A DNA stretch of 64,000 nucleotides from Verrucomicrobiales bacterium (lineage in GTDB: Bacteria; Verrucomicrobiota; Verrucomicrobiia; Limisphaerales; UBA11320): NCBI GenBank assembly GCA_016793885.1, contig JAEUHE010000093.1:30310-94309 (forward strand). The letters run 5' to 3'. Under the pieces are notes generated by a model. That model was not told where the DNA came from. It was given only the letters and a program-made list of their open reading frames with translations, and made no database searches. Within the stretch, counting starts at the first letter, position 1, and each line of letters starts with the position of its first letter. Both the position numbers and the translations under genes were made by a program. Positions 7,904-16,633 of the stretch are shown piece by piece.

Positions 7904-9514
7904 GTGCAAACCAGCGTAACACCCACTCCAGCCCCGACCCTGCCAGCCAGCCTTCGAACGTTTCTCTACCTGACAGCGGCGATCAACGGGGCCGCGATCC
8001 TGGTGGTAGAGATCCTGGGGGCGAAAATGTTGGCCCCCTATGTAGGCACCTCCCATTTCGTCTGGACGGCCCAAATCTCGGTGACGCTGCTCTCCTTGGC
8101 CACAGGCTACTATGTGGGGGGACGCATGGTGGATCGCGCACAAGATCTAGGCCGACTGTATCAGGCGATGTTGTGGGCAGCCGCCTACCTAGCACTCACC
8201 ATCTCTGTCACCGAGCGGGTGTCGTATTGGTGCATGGACTTCGGAGCCCAGCTCGGCGGCCTGGACGCGAGCATCAAGATCGGATCTATCCTGGCCTCGG
8301 GGTTCCTGTTCTTCGTCCCCCTCACTTTGCTAGCCATGACCGGACCCTTCCTCATTCGCATCCTGACCAGCACCTTGAGCGGCGTAGGCGGCCAAGCCGG
8401 ACGTTTGTCGGCCATCAGCACCCTGGGAAGCGTGCTCGGGGCAGCCCTGATTGGCTATGTTCTCATCCCCCACTTGCCCAACTCGCGAACCATGTTCTTC
8501 ACGGCGGGCGGCCTCGCCCTCCTCTCCCTGGTTTACTTCTTCTTCTTCGGCCAGCGCCGATCCGCAGTGGCGAAACCCATTCTTCTCGCAGTCGCATCCG
8601 TCGGCCTGGGCCTGTATGGCGTCAAGACGGATTTCCGAACGGACTATGGGCGCGGGGTGGAGATCTTTAGGAGCAACTCCAATTACGGCATGCTCCAAGT
8701 CATCCAGCTGAAGAACTCGGCCGAACTGTTCTACGTCAACGACTACCTGACCCAGAACATCTACCACACGAATACTCAGCAGAGTGGAGCGATGTTCACC
8801 TACATGCTTCACGCCCTGGCCCGGGGTTACAGCCCCAAACTGGAATCGGCACTCTGCATCGGAATGGGCGTTGGAATCGTGCCGAGCCAACTCGCGCGGG
8901 AAGGAGTCAAGGTGGAGGTGGTCGAGATCAACGAAGGGGTGGTGCCGATCGCGGAGAAATTCTTCGATCTGAAGCCTGATCAGCTCACCCTGCATATCGG
9001 GGACGGCCGACATTTTCTCAACCGGACTACGAATCGATACGACGCCGTCATCCTGGATGCCTTCCTAGGGGATTCCTCACCGTCGCACTTGATGACCCGG
9101 GAGGCTTTCGCCTCCATGCGGCATGTGCTCAATCCCGGCGGCTGCATTGTACTCAACTGCTTCGGCTATTTCGACCGTGGGCGAGATTACTTTGTAGGCT
9201 CGCTCGAGAAGACCCTTCAGTCGGTCTTCAAGACGGTCAAGATCCACGACTCTGGACGCGGGAATGTATTCATGGCCGCCTCCGACCTGCCTGAGATGAC
9301 CTTGGTCCCGCCCACCAGCTACGATTACATCCACTCAGATCTCGTGAGCGAGGTGCAGAGGACATTAGTGAACGTCGTCGCCACCGATCCCCAACGCGGA
9401 AGGATCCTGACGGATGATTACAACCCGGTGGACTACTATGACGCCGTCAACCGGGAGACGTTTCGTCGGAACATGGCCAAGAGCATGGATCCGGATCGGA
9501 AGTCGAGGCTCTAG
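7904..9514 (+). CDS. Membrane-fused spermidine synthase-like protein
   Basis: A 536-residue protein with a GTG start. The N-terminal half (about residues 20-235) has roughly seven hydrophobic segments in an MFS-like arrangement, beginning with the AAINGAAILVVEILGAKMLAPYVG block. The C-terminal half is a spermidine-synthase/SAM-methyltransferase fold with CIGMGVGIVPSQ, VEVVEINEGVV and YDAVILDAFLGDSSPSHLMTREAF. The aspartate pairs used by true spermidine synthases are only partly evident, so polyamine synthesis should not be assumed; many fused proteins of this type have no assigned substrate. It is probably an inner-membrane protein. Last gene of the deoC-led plus-strand group. Confidence 0.78.
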   Translation: MQTSVTPTPAPTLPASLRTFLYLTAAINGAAILVVEILGAKMLAPYVGTSHFVWTAQISVTLLSLATGYYVGGRMVDRAQDLGRLYQAMLWAAAYLALTISVTERVSYWCMDFGAQLGGLDASIKIGSILASGFLFFVPLTLLAMTGPFLIRILTSTLSGVGGQAGRLSAISTLGSVLGAALIGYVLIPHLPNSRTMFFTAGGLALLSLVYFFFFGQRRSAVAKPILLAVASVGLGLYGVKTDFRTDYGRGVEIFRSNSNYGMLQVIQLKNSAELFYVNDYLTQNIYHTNTQQSGAMFTYMLHALARGYSPKLESALCIGMGVGIVPSQLAREGVKVEVVEINEGVVPIAEKFFDLKPDQLTLHIGDGRHFLNRTTNRYDAVILDAFLGDSSPSHLMTREAFASMRHVLNPGGCIVLNCFGYFDRGRDYFVGSLEKTLQSVFKTVKIHDSGRGNVFMAASDLPEMTLVPPTSYDYIHSDLVSEVQRTLVNVVATDPQRGRILTDDYNPVDYYDAVNRETFRRNMAKSMDPDRKSRL

Positions 9515-9528
9515 CACCGAACACTAGC

Positions 9529-9544
9529 CCGGGCGGCCGCCCGG
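9529..9544. terminator. GC-rich palindrome between convergent genes
   Basis: CCGGGCGGCCGCCCGG is a perfect 16-base palindrome between the end of the spermidine synthase-like gene (9514) and the end of zur (9574). It could act as a bidirectional terminator for the two converging transcripts. It lacks a T-run, so intrinsic termination is uncertain. Confidence 0.4.
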
Positions 9545-9573
9545 CAGAACACTATTCTAAGTCCGACGGCCTG

Positions 9574-10038
9574 CTAGCCCCGGGCGCACTGTGGACAGAG
9601 GCCGAAGAATTCCAAACGGTGGGTCACCTTTTTGAAACCGCTCGAGCGAGCGATCCGCTTCTCAACCTCCTCCAAGAGACATTCGTCCAGCTGGAGAACC
9701 CGGGCGCATCCGGTGCACACCAGATGATGATGGTGTCCGTCGTCCCCCTCAGCCAAGAGTTCAAATCGGGCTCCTCCCTGACCGAACTCAACTCGCTTGA
9801 CCATCCCCATTTTCTGCAGCAACTGCATGGACCGATAAACGGTCACCAGATCGCAATCACCCGTCTCCAGCAGGGCATGAATCTCCTTGATGAGCAAGGG
9901 GTGCGGGTGCCGACGCATGACGTCCAGGATGGCCTGGCGCGGACCGGTCACTCGACGGGATTCGCGCCGCAATCGGTCGGTCAGCTCAGGAAGCTCCGCC
10001 ATGGACTCGTGCCGGCAAGAATGCGGGTGCGGTTTCAT
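9574..10038 (-). CDS. zur: Fur-family metal regulator, probably Zur
   Basis: A 154-residue Fur-family repressor. The winged-helix domain covers about residues 15-95 (RVTGPRQAILDVMRRHPHPL, DLVTVYRSMQLLQKMGMVKRVEF). The dimerisation domain carries the HHHHLVCTGC and GLCPQCARG cysteine pairs that hold structural zinc. The gene overlaps znuB by 4 bases (ATGA), which puts it in the znuACB operon and makes zinc sensing (Zur) far more likely than iron or peroxide sensing. It would therefore repress its own operon when zinc is plentiful. A palindrome upstream of znuA is a candidate operator. The start could also be the Met at codon 13. Confidence 0.85.
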   Translation of the reverse strand: MKPHPHSCRHESMAELPELTDRLRRESRRVTGPRQAILDVMRRHPHPLLIKEIHALLETGDCDLVTVYRSMQLLQKMGMVKRVEFGQGGARFELLAEGDDGHHHHLVCTGCARVLQLDECLLEEVEKRIARSSGFKKVTHRLEFFGLCPQCARG

Positions 10039-10877
10039 ACGGTGGTTACAGGACTCGCGCCAGGCTGCACCAACCGGCGCAAACGAGAAGCGACCAGAGT
10101 CAAAATAAACAGCCCGATAGCTGCCATCACAATAGTCGGTCCCGTGGGAAAATCAAAATGATACGACAGGAACACGCCAGCTACCCCGCTCACCAGCCCC
10201 ATCGCCATGCTCAGCAACAGATGCTGGCGGAGGTTCCGGCTAATGTTGCGCGCCGAGGCGGGAGGAATCACGATGAGGGCGGTGACCAGCATGACCCCTA
10301 ACAACCGGATACTCGCAGCCACCGTGAGCGTCAGGATCGCCACAAAAAAGTAATTGAGCCGTTTCACCGGGATCCCGCACACGTGAGCCAAATCCTCTTG
10401 GGCAGTGAGCAAGCTCAGCGAGTTCAGCTGCCAGAGAATCGAGGTCGTGACCAGGGCTCCTAGGATCCCGGCGAGCACCAACTCCTGGGTTCCCACCGCC
10501 TGAATGTCTCCGAACAGGTAGGAATGCAGTTCGGCTCGAAAACCTTTCAACATCGAGAGAATGATGATGCCCAAGGCCACGGAGCCTGACAGCAGCAAAG
10601 CCATGATGGTATCGGTCAAAAGCTCGGTGTTGGTGCGCAGCCAAAACATGGCCAGAGCAATCAACAGGCTGAATGCCACCATGGGCACGGTCGGCTCCTT
10701 GAACCCCAGCAGAAAGCCCAACGCAACTCCGGCCAAGGCTGCATGAGCGATCGTGTCACTGAAGAAGGCCATCCGCCGAGCGGTCACGAACACCCCCAAC
10801 AGTCCGCACAGCGGCGCGAGGCAGGCGGCGGCAATGAGGGCTCTGACCAGGTAGATATTCTCCAGCAAGCTATCCAT
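10035..10877 (-). CDS. znuB: Zinc ABC transporter, permease subunit
   Basis: A 280-residue inner-membrane permease of the ABC-3 (ZnuB/MntB) family with about eight hydrophobic segments. Family blocks include RRMAFFSDTIAHAALAGVALG, ELHSYLFGDI and LVTALIVIPPASARN. It forms the membrane channel for metal imported by ZnuA and powered by ZnuC. The ATG at 10877 (MDSLLENIYL) is chosen; it overlaps the end of znuC by 8 bases, and the upstream extension has no domain. Zinc, not manganese, is inferred from the neighbouring Fur-type regulator and the His-rich loop of the binding protein. Confidence 0.9.
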   Translation of the reverse strand: MDSLLENIYLVRALIAAACLAPLCGLLGVFVTARRMAFFSDTIAHAALAGVALGFLLGFKEPTVPMVAFSLLIALAMFWLRTNTELLTDTIMALLLSGSVALGIIILSMLKGFRAELHSYLFGDIQAVGTQELVLAGILGALVTTSILWQLNSLSLLTAQEDLAHVCGIPVKRLNYFFVAILTLTVAASIRLLGVMLVTALIVIPPASARNISRNLRQHLLLSMAMGLVSGVAGVFLSYHFDFPTGPTIVMAAIGLFILTLVASRLRRLVQPGASPVTTV

Positions 10878-11664
10878 GCGTGTGGCCGTGATGGTGGTGG
10901 TGATAGGGCGAGACGTGCAGACCATACGCCTCCTTGAGCGAATCCGCGTTCATCACCTCCTCCGGAGTTCCCTCGCAGCAGATGGTCCCGTTTAAGGCAT
11001 AGACCCACGAGGCATGCTTGAAGACCATCGAAAGATCATGTGAAACCAGAACCACGGTCAGTTTGCGGGTGCGATGGATCTCGGCGATCAACTCGTAAAA
11101 AGTGCGCTCGCCGGGCATGTCCACCCCGGCAGTAGGCTCGTCCAAAAGCAACAACTCGGGGTTTCCCAGAAGACTGAAAGCAATGAGCACGCGTTGGAGC
11201 TGACCACCAGACAGCCCCGAGAGCGGCCGATCCAAGAGGGGCCGGACACCAATCTCGGGCAGTTTGCTAACCAGCTCGCGGTCGATCTGAGCGCGGGTTC
11301 GCCAAAACCAATGCCGGGTCTGCTCCAGACGCAGGCACAGAAACTCACGAACGCTGATCATGAAGCTCCGGTCCAGAGTCAGCCTCTGCGGGACATAACC
11401 CACACGCTTCAGCGCCTTCGCACGGTTTGATTCCTGAAACAGAATCGTGGATCCGCGCTGGGGCTGCTCCAGCCCAAGCAAGCAACGAAGCAATGTCGTC
11501 TTGCCCGATCCATTGGGACCGATCAAAGCCACCAGCTCCCCGGCAGGGATGTCCAATGACACTCCCTTCAGAATGGGTACATCCCCAAAGGAGAGCCAGA
11601 CGTCCTTAACCGACACTGCCAACGCCGACCCCGGAGCGTGAACTTTGCAATGAGGGCAATCCAT
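10870..11664 (-). CDS. znuC: Zinc ABC transporter, ATP-binding subunit
   Basis: A 264-residue ABC ATPase that powers zinc uptake from the cytosolic side. Walker A is GPNGSGKT (near residue 49), the signature is LSGGQLQR, Walker B is LLLLDEPTAGVD, and the switch His lies in LVSHDLSM. Two extensions look metal-related: an N-terminal CPHC and a C-terminal HHHHHGHTHG tail, which may bind zinc and buffer or sense it. Its ATG follows the znuA stop directly (TAAATG), so translation is likely coupled. The start gives the CPHC leader; a later start near residue 18 cannot be excluded. Confidence 0.92.
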   Translation of the reverse strand: MDCPHCKVHAPGSALAVSVKDVWLSFGDVPILKGVSLDIPAGELVALIGPNGSGKTTLLRCLLGLEQPQRGSTILFQESNRAKALKRVGYVPQRLTLDRSFMISVREFLCLRLEQTRHWFWRTRAQIDRELVSKLPEIGVRPLLDRPLSGLSGGQLQRVLIAFSLLGNPELLLLDEPTAGVDMPGERTFYELIAEIHRTRKLTVVLVSHDLSMVFKHASWVYALNGTICCEGTPEEVMNADSLKEAYGLHVSPYHHHHHGHTHG

Positions 11665-12687
11665 TTACTTAAGGTGCTCTTGCAACACCCTCAGGTTCTG
11701 GGCCATGGCCCGTTCATAAGAATCAGGCTTAAGCACGCCGTCAAAGGCTGTTTCCATGGTGTCGAGAACCGCCAGGGGAACTCCCGTATCCTGCGCCAAC
11801 TGACGGGCCAACTTGGCGGGAAATTGAGGCTCGGCAAAGATCACCCGAATGCGCTGCTGCTCGATGACCCTTTTAAGTTCACCCAAATACCTTGGACTAG
11901 GCGTGACCTCCGGCGTTTGTTCGATCACTCCTACAATACGCAGCCCATAACGTTTGGCGGCATAGACAAAAGCGTCGTGAAACACCACGACGGGCGCATT
12001 GGAGGCCGCCATGAGACCAGTAGCATAATCCCGGTGAATGGCATCAAGCCGTCGCGAAAATCCATCCGCGTTTGCGGCGTAGCCCGAGGCATTGGCAGGA
12101 TCGGCCTGCTGAAGAGCCCGGAGGATGTTGGTAACGGCATATTTGGCCAGAAGCGGATCTAACCACAGGTGGGGGTTCGCATCCCCCGCATGATCGTGCG
12201 CGTGACTATCCCCGCCATCCACGATGTGCAAGGTTGGAACAGAGCGGATGAGCTCGGAGTTAAGCCCCTTCCAGACCTCAACCACCGTAAGCTGCTTGCG
12301 ACGCACTCGAGACCGAACGAGCTTTTCATGCCAAGACTCTAATTGGAGCCCGTTGAGGACCAGCAAGTCGGCCGTCCGAAGCTTTTTCTCATCACTGGGT
12401 GTAGGCTGGTAATCGTGGGGCCCCACGTTCGCGGGAAGCAGATTCGCCACCTGGGCCAAATCCCCTGCAATGTTGGCTGTGAAGCAATAGATGGGAAGAA
12501 AGGAGGTCAGCACCTGAAGTCGCTTTGGCGCACCGCCCGCCGCTGGCTCGGCAGCCGCCAGGTTGCCGAGCGCCCCCAAAAACGCGAGCAGCGCACTCAG
12601 AGTCAACCAGCGAAGCTCATTCCATCGAGTCGCCTCCAGGGCCAGCTTCCCAGGCTCACGGACGGCCAAATTGCTGTCAGTTTTCAT
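11665..12687 (-). CDS. znuA: Zinc ABC transporter, periplasmic binding protein
   Basis: A 340-residue cluster A-I metal-binding lipoprotein-like or soluble periplasmic protein. A hydrophobic export segment spans about residues 27-45. Metal ligands expected for ZnuA are visible: His in GPHDYQPTPSD, His in NPHLWLDP, His in VVFHDAF, and an acidic residue in IFAEPQF. A His/Asp-rich loop (DSHAHDHAGD) precedes the second ligand, typical of zinc-specific members. The ATG at 12687 is favoured by an AGGA six bases upstream; the alternatives (ATG 12705, GTG 12726) lie upstream of this. First gene of znuA-znuC-znuB-zur, preceded by a candidate Zur palindrome. Confidence 0.9.
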   Translation of the reverse strand: MKTDSNLAVREPGKLALEATRWNELRWLTLSALLAFLGALGNLAAAEPAAGGAPKRLQVLTSFLPIYCFTANIAGDLAQVANLLPANVGPHDYQPTPSDEKKLRTADLLVLNGLQLESWHEKLVRSRVRRKQLTVVEVWKGLNSELIRSVPTLHIVDGGDSHAHDHAGDANPHLWLDPLLAKYAVTNILRALQQADPANASGYAANADGFSRRLDAIHRDYATGLMAASNAPVVVFHDAFVYAAKRYGLRIVGVIEQTPEVTPSPRYLGELKRVIEQQRIRVIFAEPQFPAKLARQLAQDTGVPLAVLDTMETAFDGVLKPDSYERAMAQNLRVLQEHLK

Positions 12688-12814
12688 AACAGGTCCTGCC
12701 TTCATCCACCCAAACTCACCAACCACCCTCGCCTTTGCTCAGGCATCTCTCATCTCCGACCCGGCATCCATTTCTGCCACACATTCCGCCCTAAGTTCGG
12801 CTAGAGATGGAAAT

Positions 12815-12831
12815 TTGCAAACGATTTGCAA
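12815..12831. promoter_or_regulatory. Candidate Zur operator upstream of znuA
   Basis: TTGCAAA (12815-12821) and TTTGCAA (12825-12831) are perfect inverted copies around CGA, 128 bases upstream of the znuA start. Fur-family proteins bind such AT-rich dyads, and zur is the last gene of the operon. Assignment as a Zur site is inferred from position and symmetry; no second copy was found upstream of the dksA-like gene. Confidence 0.55.
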
Positions 12832-12842
12832 CGACTAACCCC

Positions 12843-12868
12843 AAAAAACCCGCAACGGAGTGCGGGTT
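12843..12868 (-). terminator. Rho-independent terminator after rpsR
   Basis: Read on the minus strand, AACCCGCA pairs perfectly with TGCGGGTT around a 6-base loop, and the last arm runs into TTTTTT (12848-12843). It lies 18 bases beyond the rpsR stop. It separates the dksA-like/rpmG/rpsR transcript from the znuA promoter. Confidence 0.85.
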
Positions 12869-12885
12869 AAAGTCAGGCTGGCGCC

Positions 12886-13149
12886 TTACTTCATGAGCAG
12901 CATCTGGCGAGACCGCTTAATGGCCCTGTTCAAGGCGCGTTGGTAGTGAGCAGGCAGGCCCGTGTACTTCCGCGGAAGGATACGGCCCTGGTCGGTCACA
13001 AACTGACGCAGCAAGGTGGTATTTTTGAAATCAAGCGCGTCGACCGTAAAGTCGATCTTGGGCTTGGGACGGGGAGTCCGCTTTTCCATGGATGGCCGGC
13101 CACCTTTGGAGGCGCGGTCCTTACGGTCGGTATTGGTCTTGCGAGGCAT
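12886..13149 (-). CDS. rpsR: 30S ribosomal protein S18, cysteine-free form
   Basis: An 87-residue bS18 homologue; it binds the platform of the 30S subunit next to S6. The core is recognisable: IDFTVDALDFKNTTLLRQFVTDQGRILPRKYTGLPAHYQRALNRAIKRSRQM. The N-terminal 25 residues are basic and lysine/arginine-rich. It contains no cysteine at all, so it cannot be a zinc-binding S18. It starts 5 bases after the rpmG stop and is followed by a clear terminator. In most bacteria rpsR sits with rpsF and rplI; here it sits with rpmG and next to the zinc uptake operon, which suggests an accessory copy used in zinc shortage, though it could be the only copy. Confidence 0.9.
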   Translation of the reverse strand: MPRKTNTDRKDRASKGGRPSMEKRTPRPKPKIDFTVDALDFKNTTLLRQFVTDQGRILPRKYTGLPAHYQRALNRAIKRSRQMLLMK

Positions 13150-13154
13150 AATGC

Positions 13155-13322
13155 TTACTTAATTTCACGGTGCAAAGTGTGGCGCCGCAGGAAAGGATTG
13201 TATTTCTTGAGCTCAATCTTCTCCGTTTGAAGCTTCTTGTTGCGGGTGGTGGTATACCGCGAAGGGGGTTTCCCCTCTTTGCGCGCTTCACTGCATTCGA
13301 TGGTAACTATTTCTCGAGGCAT
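13155..13322 (-). CDS. rpmG: 50S ribosomal protein L33, non-zinc form
   Basis: A 55-residue bL33 homologue beginning [18 protein letters not shown] and ending [17 protein letters not shown]. The YTTTRNKK and LELKKY-like blocks mark the family. Zinc-binding L33 has two CxxC pairs; here only one cysteine survives, in IECSEA, and the second pair is NPFL, so no zinc site can form. The gene lies between the dksA-like gene (20-base gap) and rpsR (5-base gap), giving a three-gene transcript. See the separate note on the zinc-sparing group. Confidence 0.88.
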   Translation of the reverse strand: MPREIVTIECSEARKEGKPPSRYTTTRNKKLQTEKIELKKYNPFLRRHTLHREIK

Positions 13323-13342
13323 AAATCGTTAGTTAAAAATCG

Positions 13343-13936
13343 TTATTCTTTCTCTTTGGCCGGCTTCTCTTCCACTTCATCGTCTTCCTCAATCTCAATC
13401 GGGCTGGAGGTATCCACCGTGCCGAGATTTCCCAACTTACGCTGACGCAAGGCTCCTTCTCGCTCCAATTGAGCCTGAGCCTCAACCGTAAACCGAGTCC
13501 AGGGAATCGCTTCCAGCCGAGCCTTGGGGATCAACTTCGAAGTCAATTCGCAAGTGCCGTAAGTACCCTTCTCGATCCGTTTCAAAGCCTCTTCGATCTC
13601 ATAGATCGCATCCTGATCCGATGAAAGCAGACTGAGCGCAAAATCGCGATCGAAATTATCAGTTCCTGAATCAGCCATGTGAAGGCTGTAATTATCCATC
13701 TCCTCAGCCGATTCCTTGGCTAACCCATCCATTTGGTTCAGGAGACGCTCACGCAGATCGATCAGGTTTTCATGGTATTTGACCCATTCCGGCTTGATCT
13801 TCTTGGCTGGCGAGGGGGCCAACTTGCCCACCCGAGCCCCAGTACCGAGAATCGCCGCTGAGGTCGCATTACCCGTCTTCGGCTTCACTGCGTGGGTCGT
13901 ATCACCCTTCTTCTCGGTCTTTTTCTTATTTGTCAC
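13343..13936 (-). CDS. DksA/TraR-family protein with degenerate zinc finger
   Basis: A 197-residue protein with a basic N-terminal region, the DksA coiled-coil core (WVKYHENLIDLRERLLNQ ... MADSGTDNFDRDFALSLL ... AIYEIEEALKRIEKGTYGTCE) and an acidic tail (EIEEDDEVEEKP). DksA-type proteins bind RNA polymerase through the secondary channel and tune rRNA and stress promoters. The four-cysteine finger is lost: only the first Cys of GTYGTCELT remains, with Thr or other residues at the others (CELT, PWTRFTVEAQ). This resembles the zinc-independent DksA2 of Pseudomonas. The start is GTG. First gene of a likely dksA-like/rpmG/rpsR transcript. Confidence 0.8.
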   Translation of the reverse strand: MTNKKKTEKKGDTTHAVKPKTGNATSAAILGTGARVGKLAPSPAKKIKPEWVKYHENLIDLRERLLNQMDGLAKESAEEMDNYSLHMADSGTDNFDRDFALSLLSSDQDAIYEIEEALKRIEKGTYGTCELTSKLIPKARLEAIPWTRFTVEAQAQLEREGALRQRKLGNLGTVDTSSPIEIEEDDEVEEKPAKEKE

Positions 13937-14230
13937 AGCTATTACGTTCTAGGTGTTACGTCGTCCCTCCTCCCATTTCGGGGAGCCTCATGTCCGTAAT
14001 TGAGCCTCACGGAGGGTGCGGGAATGTACCAAACGAACTCAAATAATCTACTAAAATGTGAGACTATTTTGGATTCTTGGGGGTCGGATGGCCAGTTTTG
14101 GCGTTTAGCCCCCCCGATCCACCGCCTTTCAGGCCAAAGAGGGGGGGATTCCCCGATCCACAGCCAGAGTTTAGCAGCTTCTGGACCGAAAGCAAAACCG
14201 GCTCAAATCCAGACAGGCAAACGTAGGCTA
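13937..14230. other. Intergenic region upstream of the dksA-like gene
   Basis: About 290 bases hold no convincing gene. The part nearest the dksA-like gene is AT-richer and should carry its promoter, but no strong -35/-10 pair stands out. Near the end of the DUF4380 gene, CCCCCCC (14109-14115) faces GGGGGGG (14141-14147) with a smaller GCC/GGC stem inside, possibly a terminator without a T-run. The string CCCCGATCCAC occurs twice (near 14111 and 14152). Confidence 0.4.
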
Positions 14231-15286
14231 TCAGCGACTCAGAATCCGCCGAGCCTCGGCGACCGAATCCTTCTCCTGACGCAGAAACAGGGTATAGGTG
14301 TTGGTCTGAGCTATCATTTGCCCGGGTCGCAGAGGTTCCAAGGGCGAAAGCAGCTCCAGTTCAACATACGCCAATGGATCAGGGTTCGTATAGACCTCAG
14401 CACTGCAGCCCTTATCCGGATAGAAACCCTCCGGGCGGCGGGGCGAATCCACCCGTAGCGCTACGCGCTCCCCCAACCAGATGAGGGTCCCCGCATCGTT
14501 GCCGATCTTGTGCGAGGCCTTGGGATTGCGCGTCAGCCGGATCCAATCGTCATCCACCTGAAGGTCCGGGGGCGGAAGCTCCGACTGCAAATCGTAGCCG
14601 TTACCGAAGTGGCCAGGCTTAATGCGTGGAACGAGGACTGCAACGGGCTCCCGGAGCTGGGTGATCGACCAAATGGCCACCAGGTTGGTGAGCGATGTCT
14701 CGCTGACCTTATGATACCGGGTCACCACGATCATCCTCGCCTGCAAGGGATCCAGGCGAATCTCGCGCTCCCAACGAATGCCATAATGAGCGTCCACTGC
14801 AGACTTGAGCAACACCCGATCGCCGACCACTTCCACCTCCACCGACTCCGAATCAAACCCCGGGGGAGGCGGCCAGGCTCGCGGGGTCCACTGCGCCCAT
14901 TCGGATTGAGGGGCAGGCCACACCTTGTCGCCTCCAAAATTCACCCACTCGGCCGCCAATGGATCAGGGCTTTTCCCGCGTAAGGCCGGATTTTCCCAAA
15001 AGGGTCCACTCTCGCCCAGGAAGCGGAACTGCATGATTCGGCCGATGGAGGGCACCACCACCACCTCCGCCTGCTCATTCACCATCGAAAGGGCATTCGT
15101 CCACCCTTCATAATTGATCCGTCGGATGCTCACCGAGGACGGGGGGTTCCGATCTCCTAGAAACTCTCGATAGAGCACGGCCAATGGGATCAAAACCAAA
15201 ACGGCCACGGTAAAGGAGACGAGCTGCTGCCGAAGTGACGGGAGGCCGCTCGTCCCACCCGAAACAGGAGACGGGCTGGTTGACAT
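14231..15286 (-). CDS. DUF4380 domain protein, membrane-anchored
   Basis: A 351-residue protein with one N-terminal membrane segment (about residues 25-42, FTVAVLVLIPLAVLY) and a large extracytoplasmic domain. The domain begins with the DUF4380 pattern: a sentence-like ...EQAEVVVVPSIGRIMQFRFLGESGPFWENPALRGK..., then NFGGDKVWPAPQSEW. The fold resembles galactose-mutarotase/beta-sandwich domains, so carbohydrate binding is possible, but no function is established for the family. The ATG at 15286 is used; upstream codons lack domain signal. It is followed on the same strand by nothing related. Confidence 0.65.
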   Translation of the reverse strand: MSTSPSPVSGGTSGLPSLRQQLVSFTVAVLVLIPLAVLYREFLGDRNPPSSVSIRRINYEGWTNALSMVNEQAEVVVVPSIGRIMQFRFLGESGPFWENPALRGKSPDPLAAEWVNFGGDKVWPAPQSEWAQWTPRAWPPPPGFDSESVEVEVVGDRVLLKSAVDAHYGIRWEREIRLDPLQARMIVVTRYHKVSETSLTNLVAIWSITQLREPVAVLVPRIKPGHFGNGYDLQSELPPPDLQVDDDWIRLTRNPKASHKIGNDAGTLIWLGERVALRVDSPRRPEGFYPDKGCSAEVYTNPDPLAYVELELLSPLEPLRPGQMIAQTNTYTLFLRQEKDSVAEARRILSR

Positions 15287-15393
15287 GGGGAGGAGCCTTG
15301 AGGTCTCCGACGGAATGTGCAATCCCAAAGAGAGCCCCAGCCCCCGCAACCGGTCGGCCCCTTCCCCGCCCCGACTCGGAGTCGGCGTGATGG

Positions 15394-16464
15394 CTAGCGG
15401 GTCGCTGCCGGAGCCTGAGCCCGACTCAACACCGTATGGGCATGACGAAGCATCCGCTCAGTGGTATCCCACCCGACACAGGCGTCGGTGATGGAAACCC
15501 CGTACTTCAACTCCGACAGATTGGCTGGAATAGGCTGGTTGCCATCATTCAGGTGGCTCTCAACCATCAGGCCGATCACAGCGGTATTGCCCTCCGCGCG
15601 CTGCGCAACAGCATTCTGGAGCACCTCCTCCTGACGCGTGTGCAGCTTACCCGAATTGGCATGACTGCAGTCCACCATCAGAGCCGGCCGAAGCTGACTC
15701 TTTTTCAGCTGTTCCACGGCCGACGCAATGCTGGCCGCGTCATAATTAGTGGCTAGGCGCCCTCCACGGAGCACCACGTGGCCATCCGGATTGCCGGTTG
15801 TCCTGACCATGCTGGTGACTCCATCCGGGTCGATTCCAAGAAAGTTATGAGGGTGCATCGCTGCCTTCATGGCATCGATGGCGATTTGAAGCCCGCCATC
15901 CGTACCGTTCTTGAATCCGACCGGCATCGACAGCCCACTGGCCATCTCTCGGTGGGTCTGGGATTCGGTGGTGCGTGCGCCAATCGCTGCCCAGGTGACC
16001 AGGTCTGCCAGGTATTGAGGAGTGATCGGATCCAAAAACTCTGTTCCGGCAGGCAGGCCTAGTTCATTGGCCTGGAGGAGGAGTTGGCGGGCGGTTCTCA
16101 GTCCAGTCTCGATGTCGTATGTCCCGTCGAGATGCGGATCATTGATCAACCCTTTCCACCCGATGGTGGTGCGCGGCTTTTCGAAATAAACCCGCATCAC
16201 CAGGAAAAGCGTGTCCTGCAGCTCCGTGCGCAAACGGTTTAACCGCTCGGCATACTCCATCGCCGCGGCCGGATCATGAATGGAACAGGGCCCAATCACG
16301 ACCAGCAAGCGGGGGTCCTGCTGGTTAAGGATGCGCTGCACGTCGCAACGACCGCTCACAACCGTGCGGTTGGCAGACTCGGTCATCGGCAACGAGAGCT
16401 TCAAGGCACTCGGCGCCGTCAACCGCGAGGTCTGACGGACTCGGAGATTATTTGTTGGCTGCAT
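15394..16464 (-). CDS. aroG: 3-deoxy-7-phosphoheptulonate (DAHP) synthase, class I
   Basis: A 356-residue AroF/G/H-type enzyme condensing phosphoenolpyruvate with erythrose-4-phosphate, the first step of aromatic amino acid synthesis. Family motifs are in order: [10 protein letters not shown] (PEP/metal site), [65 protein letters not shown], and [11 protein letters not shown], with C/H/E/D positions that bind the divalent metal. Feedback specificity (Phe, Tyr or Trp) cannot be read reliably, so the G in the symbol is nominal. The ATG at 16464 gives a normal N terminus. The gene stands alone, divergent from the amidohydrolase. Confidence 0.93.
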   Translation of the reverse strand: MQPTNNLRVRQTSRLTAPSALKLSLPMTESANRTVVSGRCDVQRILNQQDPRLLVVIGPCSIHDPAAAMEYAERLNRLRTELQDTLFLVMRVYFEKPRTTIGWKGLINDPHLDGTYDIETGLRTARQLLLQANELGLPAGTEFLDPITPQYLADLVTWAAIGARTTESQTHREMASGLSMPVGFKNGTDGGLQIAIDAMKAAMHPHNFLGIDPDGVTSMVRTTGNPDGHVVLRGGRLATNYDAASIASAVEQLKKSQLRPALMVDCSHANSGKLHTRQEEVLQNAVAQRAEGNTAVIGLMVESHLNDGNQPIPANLSELKYGVSITDACVGWDTTERMLRHAHTVLSRAQAPAATR

Positions 16465-16633
16465 AAGACAATGGGCCCCAACCACTCGGCCTGCGCTGCT
16501 AGTCGCCAGGGATGGAACACCCCTAATAAACCACTTTATGAAGGAAAGTGAAACGGGATTTTGTAGCTTTCTGAGGGAGCCAAAAACGGAGCTTGCACCG
16601 CCGATCGAGAGCCCTTATCGACACCTCTCGAAT

